Source: Perkinsus olseni
Taxonomy: Eukaryota > Perkinsozoa > Perkinsida
Reading direction: 5' to 3'
DNA: 64,000 nt
Assembly (NCBI GenBank): GCA_013115125.1
Contig: JABANN010000082.1
Span: 1 to 64,000 of the forward strand
Below the pieces are notes generated by a model that was not told the origin of the DNA, searched no databases, and was given only the letters and a program-made list of their open reading frames with translations. Both the position numbers and the translations under genes were made by a program. Positions 34,176 to 45,677 of this stretch are shown here, in pieces. The first letter of the stretch is position 1. Each line of letters opens with the position of its first letter.

Positions 34176-34856
34176 TCACAGAAACATATTATATATTACA
34201 TCCACCAAACGTTGCATCCCATCAGGCTTTTGATAAACCTTCAGCTTGGGTAGAGAATCTTTCAAACTACTGAGTACTGTCTCCAACTCCTCTGGACCAT
34301 CGGCCACAAGTGCATAAGGTCTCATGGCATTTGCCAACTCCTGTTGATGATTACCCATCAACGCCTTGTTGCACACAACACAAAGGATAGGCTTCCTTTC
34401 ATTGCCCCTCTCTCGAGATACCTATCATTAGTAGCTTAATACTCACGTTGTAGCCTGATGATGATAATGTACTACCTTTAAAGTATCCATAATACTACCA
34501 GCTCCTGCATGACTAATAACCAAGTCTGCCCGTTGTATATCATCATTTATACCTACTGAAACTACTTATTTATTCGAGGACTAGATACTACTACCCTCAG
34601 GCTTTAGTGAATACCCGTGTATAGCCATACCATCCATTGCTGCTGCTGCTGCTGCTGCTGCTGCCTGCTTCGCTTCCTCATACACCTTCAGGGTGCCAGC
34701 AGAGGAATTACCATACTGGATAACCACTTCTCTTGTCCCGAGCTTGTCATGCAGGAAGTCGAGAAAGTCAGGCTCGCAGACACTCTGCACAAGTGAGTCG
34801 AACTTGGTCGTACCCACCGTAACAAACACTCGTTGTAACGTGGATGAAGCATCCAT
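34176..34856 (-). CDS. ALG13: ALG13-like catalytic subunit of UDP-GlcNAc transferase
   Basis: At least three exons on the minus strand. The N-terminus RVFVTVGTTKFDSLVQSV is the ALG13 start motif. The middle exon reads VGINDDIQRADLVISHAGAG then SIMDTLK, the UDP-GlcNAc-binding signature shared with MurG-like enzymes. The last exon has CVVCNKALMGNHQQELANAM. ALG13 pairs with ALG14 at the ER membrane to add the second GlcNAc in lipid-linked N-glycan assembly. A run of about ten alanines (TGC repeat, 34638-34664) is inserted between conserved blocks. Total size is close to that of the small ALG13 of yeast. Confidence 0.85.
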
Positions 34857-35186
34857 TGAAGAGAGAGTAGATCAACGAAAACCAGAGGAAAAACCCACGC
34901 AGCGTAACTGCTTAGCTCAACGACAACACTAAGGGGTAGACAGGAAAGCTATACTTTGTATATCTCTATTAATGATGCTGCTGATGACTATAATTATCAT
35001 AGGAATGAAAGGATGTACATGGTAGTCTGTGGTAGGCGGTATGATGCCGACTGTGTGTTAGTGGGGAATGCTAACTTCTGGAAGGCTCCGGCGGCGAGCA
35101 CTGGATTCCACAGGGAATCTACTGGTAGCTTGGCGATCCTGAAACAATCCACATTCCATGCAGCATGACAGATGACGGCTGCTCCA
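34857..35186. other. Short spacer upstream of ALG13
   Basis: Probable promoter region of ALG13 and 3' end of the next minus-strand gene. A minus-strand open stretch reading LPVDSLWNPVLAAGAF occurs near 35040-35130 but is not joined to anything. Confidence 0.35.
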
Positions 35187-35819
35187 CTACGCGTCAGCTA
35201 AAGACTTGCCATCCTCAAGTGCTCGTTTAACGGTACTTGGTATAAGCGTTGCTCGGCCTTGCTGGACTAGAGCTAGACCAGTTACTATATCGCGCACTTT
35301 GGGCCACCATATTGGGCCACACACGCATACCGAGTATAGACGTCTGCCACAACCGTTAGGGAACTCTAGCCGAATATACCTAAGTTGGATGGTATCGTCT
35401 AACCTACTGAGATAATAATAGGCTAGCCTTACTTAACCATGACTGGTTGATGTCTACGCATCTCCAGGACCTTAGGATTGTGAAGTGCTGGATTGCCACG
35501 ATTGAGATTACCAATACGAGGTATGGTCGCCTAGAAGGTTGAATGTTGTCACTGAGGACACCAGGAGGGAAGTGAGCTTACATATAGACCACCCGAATCC
35601 AAGAATGAAAAGTAGTCCACACCATTAACCGAATAGGTTGGATATACTCTACGACCAAAGTTACGATCCCACGGTGAGTACCTACCAGTAGTGGTATTGC
35701 CGTGATGACCTGCACTCAGAGGAGGTATACTACATGAACCCCACAACATCCACTAGTCTGGGTTCCTTCAGCTCGATATACAGCTTAGGGCGAGGCTCCC
35801 AGCCAGTCATATCATCAGT

Positions 35820-35862
<43 letters not shown>

Positions 35863-36558
35863 GAATCAAAGTCTAGATCCATTGTATTATCAGGGTCTGG
35901 TAGGAATGTGCTGGTGTCAACATCATTATGAACCTCTGGTATGGCATCATCGTATAACGACTGTAGCTGTGCACCAGTCAAAGGGACATCCCGAGTAACG
36001 ACCGCTTCGAAATGTCCTGAAAGTAGTAGTGCTATCCAACACTACTGGTCCAAACTACCCATCTCTACTATCACTACTACCTTTCTTCTGTTTTCTATCA
36101 TCGGCTTGCGTCCCTGATATTATATGACTGAATCCAACTATATCAGGCCTCAGTAGAGGCTTCCATGATGGTATGAATATCTTACCCTCATCATATGGCT
36201 GCTGCTGCCGCCTCTGAGAATTCCTCCCCCCTCCGAGTATCATATAGGCGACGGTAGAATCGGATGCCAGGGCGAAGTGCGCTCTAACCCCACTGCTGTC
36301 CGAGCTCCAATAAAACTCCGTTGCTGATGATGTTGCACTTGTTGAAGGGCCATTAGATGGCTGATGTTGGACACGCTCGGCATGATGTGATGTCATGCTG
36401 GTGACGATTAGAAAAAACTTTGATAGAGTATTAAAGTGCAAGGCTTGACCGAGCTCAGTAGCTGTGCTAGTGACTGAGGACTTAACGCAACATAGAGCTA
36501 TCGGCTCATCACCATTATCATCGTCAACACACTTTATCATCAGAGTCATTACCATCAT
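35187..36558 (-). CDS. Hypothetical protein with polyaspartate tract and a 26-nt intron candidate
   Basis: A multi-exon minus-strand gene of unrecognised family. From the N-terminus: DEPIALCCVKSSVTSTATEL, a Ser/Thr-rich loop, VRAHFALASDSTVAYMILGG, KPLLRPDIVGFSHII, TGAQLQSLYDDAIPEVHNDV with an Asp run, PRPKLYIELKEPRLVDVVG, GRRVYPTYSVNGVDYFSFLD, PRIGNLNRGNPALHNPKVLE, and finally RLDDTIQLRYIRLEFPNGCG and DIVTGLALVQQGRATLIPST. The last two parts are joined by GTAAGG...CTCAG at 35407-35432, only 26 nt. Without that splice the protein would end at MVK. Several beta-rich segments suggest a globular domain. No function is assigned. Confidence 0.55.
35819..35861. repeat. ATC/GAT microsatellite (polyaspartate on minus strand)
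   Basis: About 14 ATC units, read on the minus strand as polyaspartate within the preceding gene. Confidence 0.9.
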
Positions 36559-36950
36559 AATAATAGGCTGCTGATGAAAGCAGCAGCAGCAGTCGTAGCT
36601 AGAGCATAATGAAGATGATGTCGTAATGATGGTAGTGATGATGGCAGTATGGTGATGCTATTACTACTATCAAGTACTACTAATTACGACATGATACTCA
36701 TCAGCAATGGCTAACCTTGAAAAATTAGTAAATACAAAATGTAAGAGAATAAGCATACCCAGCGTCGTTCCCGATCGCCGAATGATGTAGCAGCAGCAGC
36801 GGTATTGCACTACTACCTACCAGTATCGGCCATACACCATACTGAGGGTATAGTTGAATTTATAAAGCATCGAGATAAAGAGGCAATGACCTTGTTATTC
36901 TTCTTGTTAATGATGAACATCCTGATGATCATGGTGGTGATGTCTACTAT
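36559..36950. other. Spacer between minus-strand genes
   Basis: AT-rich with CAG and GAT runs. No supported gene. Confidence 0.55.
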
Positions 36951-38314
<1,364 letters not shown>

Positions 38315-38409
38315 GATGATGGAGGCGGTGGTATGTTTTTAAAAAAGCTGATACTGCCAGTAAGTCCCTCAAGCCCCCTCCATTCACACCGGTACGTCTG
38401 TGTATTCCC

Positions 38410-38795
38410 TCATGGTAGCGTTGGAAGGTCAGAGATATCGTCAGACGATGTGTTGAGACGGCGCGAACATCGGCAGCACAAGAGACGGCGATGTTGGTGT
38501 TGTTGTTGTCTCGGGCTCACAACAATGACACAGCTACGCGACTCCTCCAAAAGTGTATAAGCTATCCTTGAGTAACACTTGTGGGATACTCCAGAGCTAG
38601 GGGGATACTTAGCGTATCCGAAGCATAAGCCCACGACCGTTCTTGGAATGGTAGATTCGTTTCGGGCATCGAGGCGGGCGAGTTAGTCCGTGACACGGGA
38701 TTGCGACGCGTAGCACCATCCCCACCCCTCTTGCTACTTATCGGAGTCCTTCTACTCATTGTGATGTCTCGTACCGGCTCTGCAGGCCTTACCAT
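38410..38795 (-). CDS. Small basic hypothetical protein
   Basis: Two exons on the minus strand, 38795-38638 and 38566-38410, separated by a 71-nt GT-AG intron with matching phase, encode 104 residues. The N-terminus is basic and Ser/Pro-rich (MSRRTPISSKRGG). The second exon has RIAYTLLEESRSCVIVVS and a Cys/Arg cluster RRLLCCRCSRRL. No family is recognised. It lies directly upstream of PKA and opposite the divergent Myb-like gene. Confidence 0.45.
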
Positions 38796-38997
38796 GGTTC
38801 ACAGTAATATAGGTCATTCAGTATTTCTAGTCCTGCGGTGCTCCAGAGTTACTCGGAGCAGTGGTGTTGAATAATCGCTTAAGCTACTAATACTTTCAGG
38901 TTTGTCTTCTTATTGTCCCTATTGACCAGCTATCACTCAGCTAATTCTACTACCGCCTTCATCATAGGAGTACTGTCGCCTTCATCACCATCACCCT

Positions 38998-39855
38998 ATG
39001 TCTCAGTATATAAGATTCTCAAGTGATGATCTCAAGGTTTTTGAGGCGGAGATATTGTATCGTGCCAAGACAATAGTATCCCGTTCAAGCTCACGTGATG
39101 CAGTAGCAGCAAGAGGGCAGGCTTTTGATGATGTTGCCAGTGAACTACGTAAGGCTAATGGTGATGTGTTCCGTACACCTAAGCAGGTTAGGACTAAATG
39201 GGCCTCTACCAGACAGAAGATTATGGCCTATTATAAGACTGGTAAGCTGCCACAATCCAAGTGTGAGGCTGAGCTTGTTCGTAACATGGCTGAGAGTCTA
39301 CGATCGTTATTGGAGCAACCACAGAGTATAAGTGATTCTACTAGTACTACGGCAGCATCATCATCAAGTGCAACTCCTTCCATTATTGGTGGTGGTGGAG
39401 GTATTACATCGTCAACACCGACCTCTCATATGCGTCGCACTAGTGCATGCCATGGTATCGGACGGCCGCCACCACCAGCAACGTCCTCAACCTCTCTGCC
39501 ATCCATTACTGGTGGTCGTTACTACCCTGCTGCTGTTGGGGATACTGGTGTAGCTGCCCCTCCCATCACACTTGAATCATCATCACCTGCTGCGTGTGGT
39601 AGTAGTATGGGGGAAGAGGATGGTATACAGTTGAATGATAATGGTAATAACAGACGACGGCGGCGGCAATCTCGAGAAGACGATGCTTCCCCTGATGAGG
39701 ATTTCCGTGATGACGATGATGTGGTACTACCAGCTAAGGTGAGGAAATTCTCTACTCCTACTGCTGATCGGGTTGGTGGTGTCGCCAGAGTCACCCCAGC
39801 AACGGGTAATAGCCGGTCCTATCCTCATCATCGTGTTATCCACAACGATCGTTAA
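38998..39855 (+). CDS. Myb/SANT-like DNA-binding protein
   Basis: Intronless frame of 285 residues. The N-terminal 85 residues form a trihelix/Myb-like module: RFSSDDLKVFEAEILYRAK, FDDVASELRKANGDVFRTPK then QVRTKWASTRQKIMAYYK, where the FRTPKQVRTKW stretch matches the third helix pattern. The remainder is Ser/Thr-rich with a basic-acidic cluster (RRRRRQSREDDASPDEDF) and a KVRKFS nuclear-localisation-like patch. A role as a transcription factor or chromatin binder is inferred. The divergent neighbour starts about 200 nt upstream. Confidence 0.6.
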   Translation: MSQYIRFSSDDLKVFEAEILYRAKTIVSRSSSRDAVAARGQAFDDVASELRKANGDVFRTPKQVRTKWASTRQKIMAYYKTGKLPQSKCEAELVRNMAESLRSLLEQPQSISDSTSTTAASSSSATPSIIGGGGGITSSTPTSHMRRTSACHGIGRPPPPATSSTSLPSITGGRYYPAAVGDTGVAAPPITLESSSPAACGSSMGEEDGIQLNDNGNNRRRRRQSREDDASPDEDFRDDDDVVLPAKVRKFSTPTADRVGGVARVTPATGNSRSYPHHRVIHNDR

Positions 39856-40228
39856 CGACTTGTAGTAGTATCTCCATCACAACGATAATGACAGGAGTAG
39901 GTTATCAGTGCATAATTCTGCTGATACCATCATCGACATCATCATTCTTGTCTTTGTTGTTGCCACTACTGTAACATAATGATTACATTTACCTTCTCCC
40001 GCTTCTACTGTATCATAATACTATAGCCACGATGCTTTTCTCTAATTACTACCTGGTGTGGTCAAACTAACACGGAGTCAATAAGAAGGGGGTCCATCAC
40101 CACCTCTGGGAACGATGCTTGGAATACAACCGATCAACATCATCACTGGTATGCCGACTAATAGTGTATTACCATCCCACGATACTACATGCTTATTTGG
40201 TCTGTACTGATGATCCTCGTGCTAGTGC
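39856..40228. other. Spacer after the Myb-like gene
   Basis: AT- and ATC-rich, no supported gene. Confidence 0.55.
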
Positions 40229-40612
40229 TCATTTCACAGCGCTTCTTATTGCGTCGATTGTCGTTGTTATTAATAACAACGTGGCTTTTATTATTGCATT
40301 ATTATCATCGTCATCATTAACCTTTGCTAGTGTAATATAATAATGAGGATCTTCATAGTGATCTGCAATACTCAGCAATGGTACCTCCAATCGTTGTGTT
40401 GTTGTTGGAGTTGGGCGAGGAGGTAGTACCTTTCCTGCCACTGCTGCTACCACTTCAGCTGTATATACACGACTCTTCACTGGCACTATTGACGCAGCAA
40501 AGAGGTGTAAGGTAGCTCTTGGCGTCATTGTCGTGCTGTCCATCAGTTTTTGATGATATATAGTTGTACTCGTCCAGGCAGTTACTCCTCCCATCATAAT
40601 GGCTGATGCCAC
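40229..40612 (-). CDS. Possible small gene divergent from the next
   Basis: A 127-codon minus-strand frame starting MASAIMMGGVTAW, with ATLHLFAASIVPVKSRVYTAE and EVPLLSIADHYEDPHYYITL. Its first codons overlap the first codons of the plus-strand gene at 40599, which is unusual; a downstream Met (about 40597 or later) is likelier. No family recognised. It could also be an accidental frame. Confidence 0.35.
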   Translation of the reverse strand: MASAIMMGGVTAWTSTTIYHQKLMDSTTMTPRATLHLFAASIVPVKSRVYTAEVVAAVAGKVLPPRPTPTTTQRLEVPLLSIADHYEDPHYYITLAKVNDDDDNNAIIKATLLLITTTIDAIRSAVK

Positions 40613-42617
40613 ATCTCACTCCAGCTCTACCCCACCAGGTTTGCAACAACAACAGCAGGGTGATAATGATGGAGGGAAGGATGAAGAGGAGAACGATGGA
40701 AGGTATAGGGCTCTCAATGATGAGTACCATGCAAGCAAGTACCTTGAGAGTATCGGAGTAACGCCCACTGCACGACGCTGCAAGATGATGATCCGTCTAC
40801 AGCACCGGCAATATGGTACTCCACCTCGTAATGGTATTGAAGAGGGGCAAGGTAACAACATATCTTCGCGTCGAGACAGCACCAACACACCACAACAACA
40901 ACACCCCAGCCATACTGATACATCATCATCAGCAGCAGCAGAAGCAGTGGCTTCCTTGCTGCTGGATAAGAAGGGACTACCACCTCTTGTTATGTCGGAT
41001 GCATCACCATCACCGATACTCCTGCCTAATATACCTCTACATGGGTTTGATGAAGGTGAGGCCTCAGGAGGAGCCCCTCAAGAGGACAGTATGAAGGATG
41101 GTAACAAGTTGAATGAACTCCCAGTAGACCGCACTATTATGCACGAGTTGGAGAATCTTCGTCATCATCAACAGCGTCAGGAGCAAGCACGACACTCTCC
41201 TGGCAAAGATATGATACAAACAACTGGGGCCGAGATGGGTTGTGATGATGATAGGAACCGATCTATCGACCGGCTGCATACTGCTGGCCACGACAACGAC
41301 GACAATAATGATACCCAGTTCTGCCGTCTTACCAGAAGATTTGTATGGCCCTTTGCTTACCTCGATTACGAATCATCATCGTCATCATCATCCAGCCATC
41401 ATCGATCAATACGGCAGGAGTATGTTTGGGGTGGGTATGAGAGTAGTAGTGGTATGAGTATGGAGAGGGAGATAGACTCCACCCTACTGAAGGGGATAGT
41501 GAGGCACAAGCGAATAAGTATTACCTTACCGCAAGTGGAGGATTACATGACTCATTATATAACCAACACTTACCCTATACCACTACTACGTGGAGACATC
41601 CCTACCAGACGACGACTAGTGTCGGGTGTTGGTGACGATGAGCATCTCCCTCCACGCTTGGTAGAACAGTTCCATCGATTATGCAAGGAATGTGAGCTCG
41701 CCAGGTTAGGTGGTCTCTTGGCCCATCTAGCATACTGGCTTATGTTTGGGGGTAGCCAATCGGGCAGGATGGATGGTGAGGATACTCACACGAAGGGTCC
41801 TGAAGGGGATGAAGGCACCTCTGGTCTACCGAAGGAGCATCGTCAGGCATTGGTACTCACGATACTGCATCAATGGTCTCGAGTGCTGTCCAAGCTGCCG
41901 AGGATCTGCAGTGGGGGTCACCAACAGCAGCGGGCCTATTGGCTCCGACGATGTATCCTGTTACTGAAGGTATGTGTGAGGTGGATAATACTGGAATATC
42001 AATACCCCGCCCTACTCTCATTATCGAGCAGTATAGAAGGTAAGGTAAACGTTAGGATCAATGCTATGTTCAAAGTACTATTCGATCCTGATATGACCTT
42101 ATCAAGATTTCCGCATCTGGAGAGGCCATCGGCTGGGATGATGATCGATAAAGATGTGATACGCATGGCAAGGGAGGCGGACGCTAAAGCGACGGCTGCA
42201 TCTTCGACGCTTCCGCCTGACTGCCGTGGTAAGAGGCAAGGAAAGAGTAGGCAGGTAAAACCGTCATCCATGGTATACCAGAGTAGATCTCCGTTTCGCA
42301 GATACCCACTTCGCGGTTGTCGACCGCTGCACCCCCTCCTGCTGCGCATTGTAACACTGCTCTTCTGAGGTAGGCTGTACAACGCTGAATAGACCACTGC
42401 TTGGATTGCCTTGGTTAGGGTGTCGATGACTCCTGAGACATGCAGTCATCCGAGGGTTAGGAAGTATCTTACCAGACAACAGGAGTCGGCTACTACTAAA
42501 CACGCTTTCCTGCATGACTGGTTACAAGGTATTACTGATGAGCAACGCCAGAGTATAATAACTGGTATAATATATACCAGACAACAGCAGCAGCAGCATG
42601 CAGGCAATTCCTCCTGA
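40599..42617 (+). CDS. Large hypothetical protein, two exons
   Basis: A long frame (40599 to about 42250) joins a second exon from about 42420 (MTPETCSHPRVRKYL, then QGITDEQRQSIITGIIY). The N-terminal 250 residues are disordered (polyQ, charged). The rest looks globular and helical: RFVWPFAYLDYES, LLKGIVRHKRISITLPQVED, YITNTYPIPLLRGDIPTRRR, VEQFHRLCKECELARLGGLL, AYWLRRCILLLKVCVRWIIL. Unknown family. The helical part recalls an armadillo- or HEAT-type fold, but no repeat register was established. The splice near 42250-42418 is not exactly placed. Confidence 0.5.
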
Positions 42618-42773
42618 GGTGTTCAAGTGAATGATAGCATTGTGTTCAGTGGACGTGAAGTAGTTATCAGTAGTAATGGTGCGGTAATGGTGATGATGAA
42701 GCATTACTCGTGGAGGTGCCTCCTCCTCCTAACCCTTTTCGGTGTTGCCCAGTAGTAGACCTCTTTTGTCACC

Positions 42774-44160
42774 ATGACTAAGGCTCGCCGTGCAGGACGT
42801 CGTGCAGGGAAGAAGCGACCTGCTGGGTTCAAGCCTATCAGGGTTAAGCCATCAACAACAACGACAGCTGATACATCGTCTGCTGATACGATGATAAGGA
42901 CCCACTTGAAAGTGCTGTCCACCAATCGTACGTGGAGATTGAGAAGTCTAGTCAGCCACCAGGCTGCTGAAGCTGAGACACGTCCTTCCTCTACTTCCCC
43001 ATCTAGAGAGGATCGCCATCGTGTCCGTACAAGGAGCGAATTGACTGAGGCTGATGATAGCGGCATCATCTTCAATTCCAACGGTGCTGATGAGCAGGAA
43101 GACACTGTGGTAAACTGTTCTGCTACGCCTCGGGCTGTGCTGGGCTGAGATGAGGTTGTTTCTCAGAACACAGCAGGGTCGCCGTTGCAGACAAGTAATG
43201 ATGGTATGATGATACAGCCTGGACAGCCTCTAGGCAAACGTCCTAGGTTGAGTAAATCACCGCTCCACTCCAAGGCCATCGGGACAGCCTCTCCTACTCT
43301 AGTAGCTCATGCTGATGATGATGATGATGATGATGATGGTGCATCCATCTGGAAGGGCTTTAGGAAGGTAGAGGTGGCTCTGTAGGCGTGTATCATTACA
43401 GGATTACTTCAGGTTAAAGGGTCTGTCATAGGGGCTCACCCACAACTGGATAGAGCACCATCGAACGGCAATGACGCTCTGTCATTACGCGATGAAGGAT
43501 GCCATGGTGACCGGGCTACTAGTGATCGCTCTTCGGAAGGCGACAATGAACATGAGCTGCTGACCTCACCTGCGGTCCTTACCTTCTACAGTGGTAACAT
43601 GTCCTTTGAGCTTTCACCAAGCAGAGATGTGAAGATCGCAAAAAATATCGATAGCAAACGGAAGAGCGGGGATCGTCGGCTCCCAGCACCCGAAGTATGT
43701 CTACTGTCGACAACAGCAGAGGGATGCCCGATGACTGAGGATGCCTGTATAGCAGGATTGTGGAAGTCTATCGGCTGGGAGGTTGGTTATGAATGATGGA
43801 TTACTGGTGAGTTGAGGATGCCTGTTCAGGTAGAGTTGCATTACGACTGTGAAAGTGGTAAAGTATGGGGCAGATGGGGCCCATTGCAGGCCATTACAGC
43901 CTATCTCAGTGGTAGTGCCAATGAAGAGCATCTGTGCTGGGATAACGCAGTGCTCAGGTGATCGGCTGGTTGATGGTATCCTGGAGTTGGGTGGAATACA
44001 ACTTACCGAGGCAGTTGTTGATCTTCAAGGTGGTACCATACACTGGGGGACGGGAGAGGTACGATGCCCTTCGGTCGCCATTCTTGTTAATCGTCCGTTC
44101 CCCTTCAGAGGTGGACGAGGCTTCCCGCGGTATGAGCAAGCGGATATGAGCACAAATTGA
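42774..44160 (+). CDS. Hypothetical nuclear protein with polyaspartate tract
   Basis: At least five exons. It begins MTKARRAGRRAGKKRPAGF (very basic, nuclear-localisation-like). Further exons encode GKRPRLSKSPLHSK, a run of eight aspartates, IWKGFRKVKGSVIGAHPQL, FYSGNMSFELSPSRDVKIAK, DACIAGLWKSIGWEV, and VQVELHYDCESGKVWGRWGP. A 52-nt intron then leads in phase to SGDRLVDGILELGGIQLTEA, GTIHWGTGEVRCPSVAILV and the stop at 44158-44160. The C-terminal half looks like a beta-rich globular domain that I do not recognise. The phase agreement at three junctions supports one gene. Confidence 0.55.
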
Positions 44161-44413
44161 AGCTAGTTCACGTGTATCTCTTTATGCATGATGACAAGTC
44201 TCGAAGACATAATTCACATCTATGATGAGTTGCTGCTGTGTTAAGTTGTCGTAGAAATGGTATGCAGTCTTTTCATGATGGTGGGAACGTGTGATGATTG
44301 CCACGAGCGAGCAATCGTTGTAGAGATATTCGGTCATTGTTCTCTTGATAGACGGTCCTAATGCACTCTGACACTTAACGCAACACCACTTCGACTATGA
44401 AAATGGTTCAGAA

Positions 44414-45455
44414 TTAGAAGGTATCATCCTCTTCTGCATCTCTAAGCACAATATGTACGAAGAGATCGGTATAGGAGGCATGCAACATTAGCCACCATAA
44501 TGGCGTTTCCTCACTGATATGAATACCATGGACGATAGGGATCATACTTGAAGCATCTATCTCAGACAGCAACTGTGATACTGTACAGCAGGGGTTACTG
44601 GAGTATAGGAAAACACTGGATGAGGATGGTACGTAGATCTTCAACGGCACTCTAGATATCTCATCGATCTTTCTCGAGCTAGCGTTACGTAACTCTTTCG
44701 AGTCAACACATTCATTGAGAATACGAGGATCTCGGCGACGTAGACGTTGGATGTCGGCTGTTAGCATGAGCCCGAATGCTGTGGGGGCATGCCGAGGTAA
44801 TTGTATAGCGATGGCGGCCTTCATCTGGTTGAAGTGTAGGCTTGAGAACTGATCACACGTCTGAAAATAAGGGAAGCGTGCAACGCACATGCTTGGTGGT
44901 ATATCATAGCGATGGTCTCCCTTTATTCACCTTGAACTCCGGTAGACTCTGAGGTGATGGGTAATACATAAAGTGAGCGGTTATCCTCCATGGCATTGAT
45001 GCAAGGACCCCTTCTCGCACCGGAGGACCGTAGAGATCAAATAGAACTCCCAAAGGTGTTGACCAATTGAGTGGGATAGACCTCTCTTCAGCCATACAGA
45101 TATCGAACCACAGTGGACAGTCAATACTATCGCTGAGAACATAGCGGAGCTGATACGTCGAGAACGGTGTTGCGGCTCACCTGGACGAGGCTGCCCCCAG
45201 CAAAGGCGGGACGAACGTCTTGAAGTGGTCACGAACGACTGCGTACAGGTCAACGAGGTATTCCGTTCGCAGAGGATGACAGAACAAAGGAGGAGGATGT
45301 CGGTGTGCAGTGACCTCCTCCTGAGACATTGCTATCTCAATCAGTAGTCGTCCACCGGAGATCAGGTCTCGACTATTTGGATCAGTGAGGAGCTCCAACG
45401 TCGGGGTGTCGGCTGTCTGTAGTGACGAGGCGTCGATCTGGGGATCAGTGGACAT
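44414..45455 (-). CDS. ATG5: Autophagy protein ATG5
   Basis: Three exons on the minus strand with matching phases. The first gives the UblA region (GGRLLIEIAMSQEEVTAH, FCHPLRTEYLVDLYAVVRDH). The second starts after GAASS and includes CPLWFDICMAEERSIPLNW, STPLGVLFDLYGPP and MPWRITAHFMYYP. The third has FSSLHFNQMKAAIAIQLPR, the short central helix that carries the ATG12 attachment lysine in other organisms, then RVPLKIYVP, LSEIDASSMIPIVHGIHISE and ETPLWWLMLHASYTDLFVHI, the UblB end. Length (about 300 residues) fits. ATG5 joins ATG12 and ATG16 to lipidate ATG8 on the autophagosome or, in some alveolates, on the plastid. The lysine in QMKAA is in the right place. Confidence 0.9.
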
Positions 45456-45677
45456 TCAGAAACGTTGACAGACAACCTAGGTACTGAACTCGAGGGGTTT
45501 ACCAACTCGACGACAAGTGGGGGCCCACAGATACACGACGCAAAGTAGCATGAACGGGAGCCTCTCACGCTGCAGCCGATGGTTCGGTTGTTGAATGCGA
45601 CATGTTGTTCACTTCAATCACTTTATTGTATCTATCATCGGTAGATTACACAGGTGATAGAGTAAGACTCGTAACGA

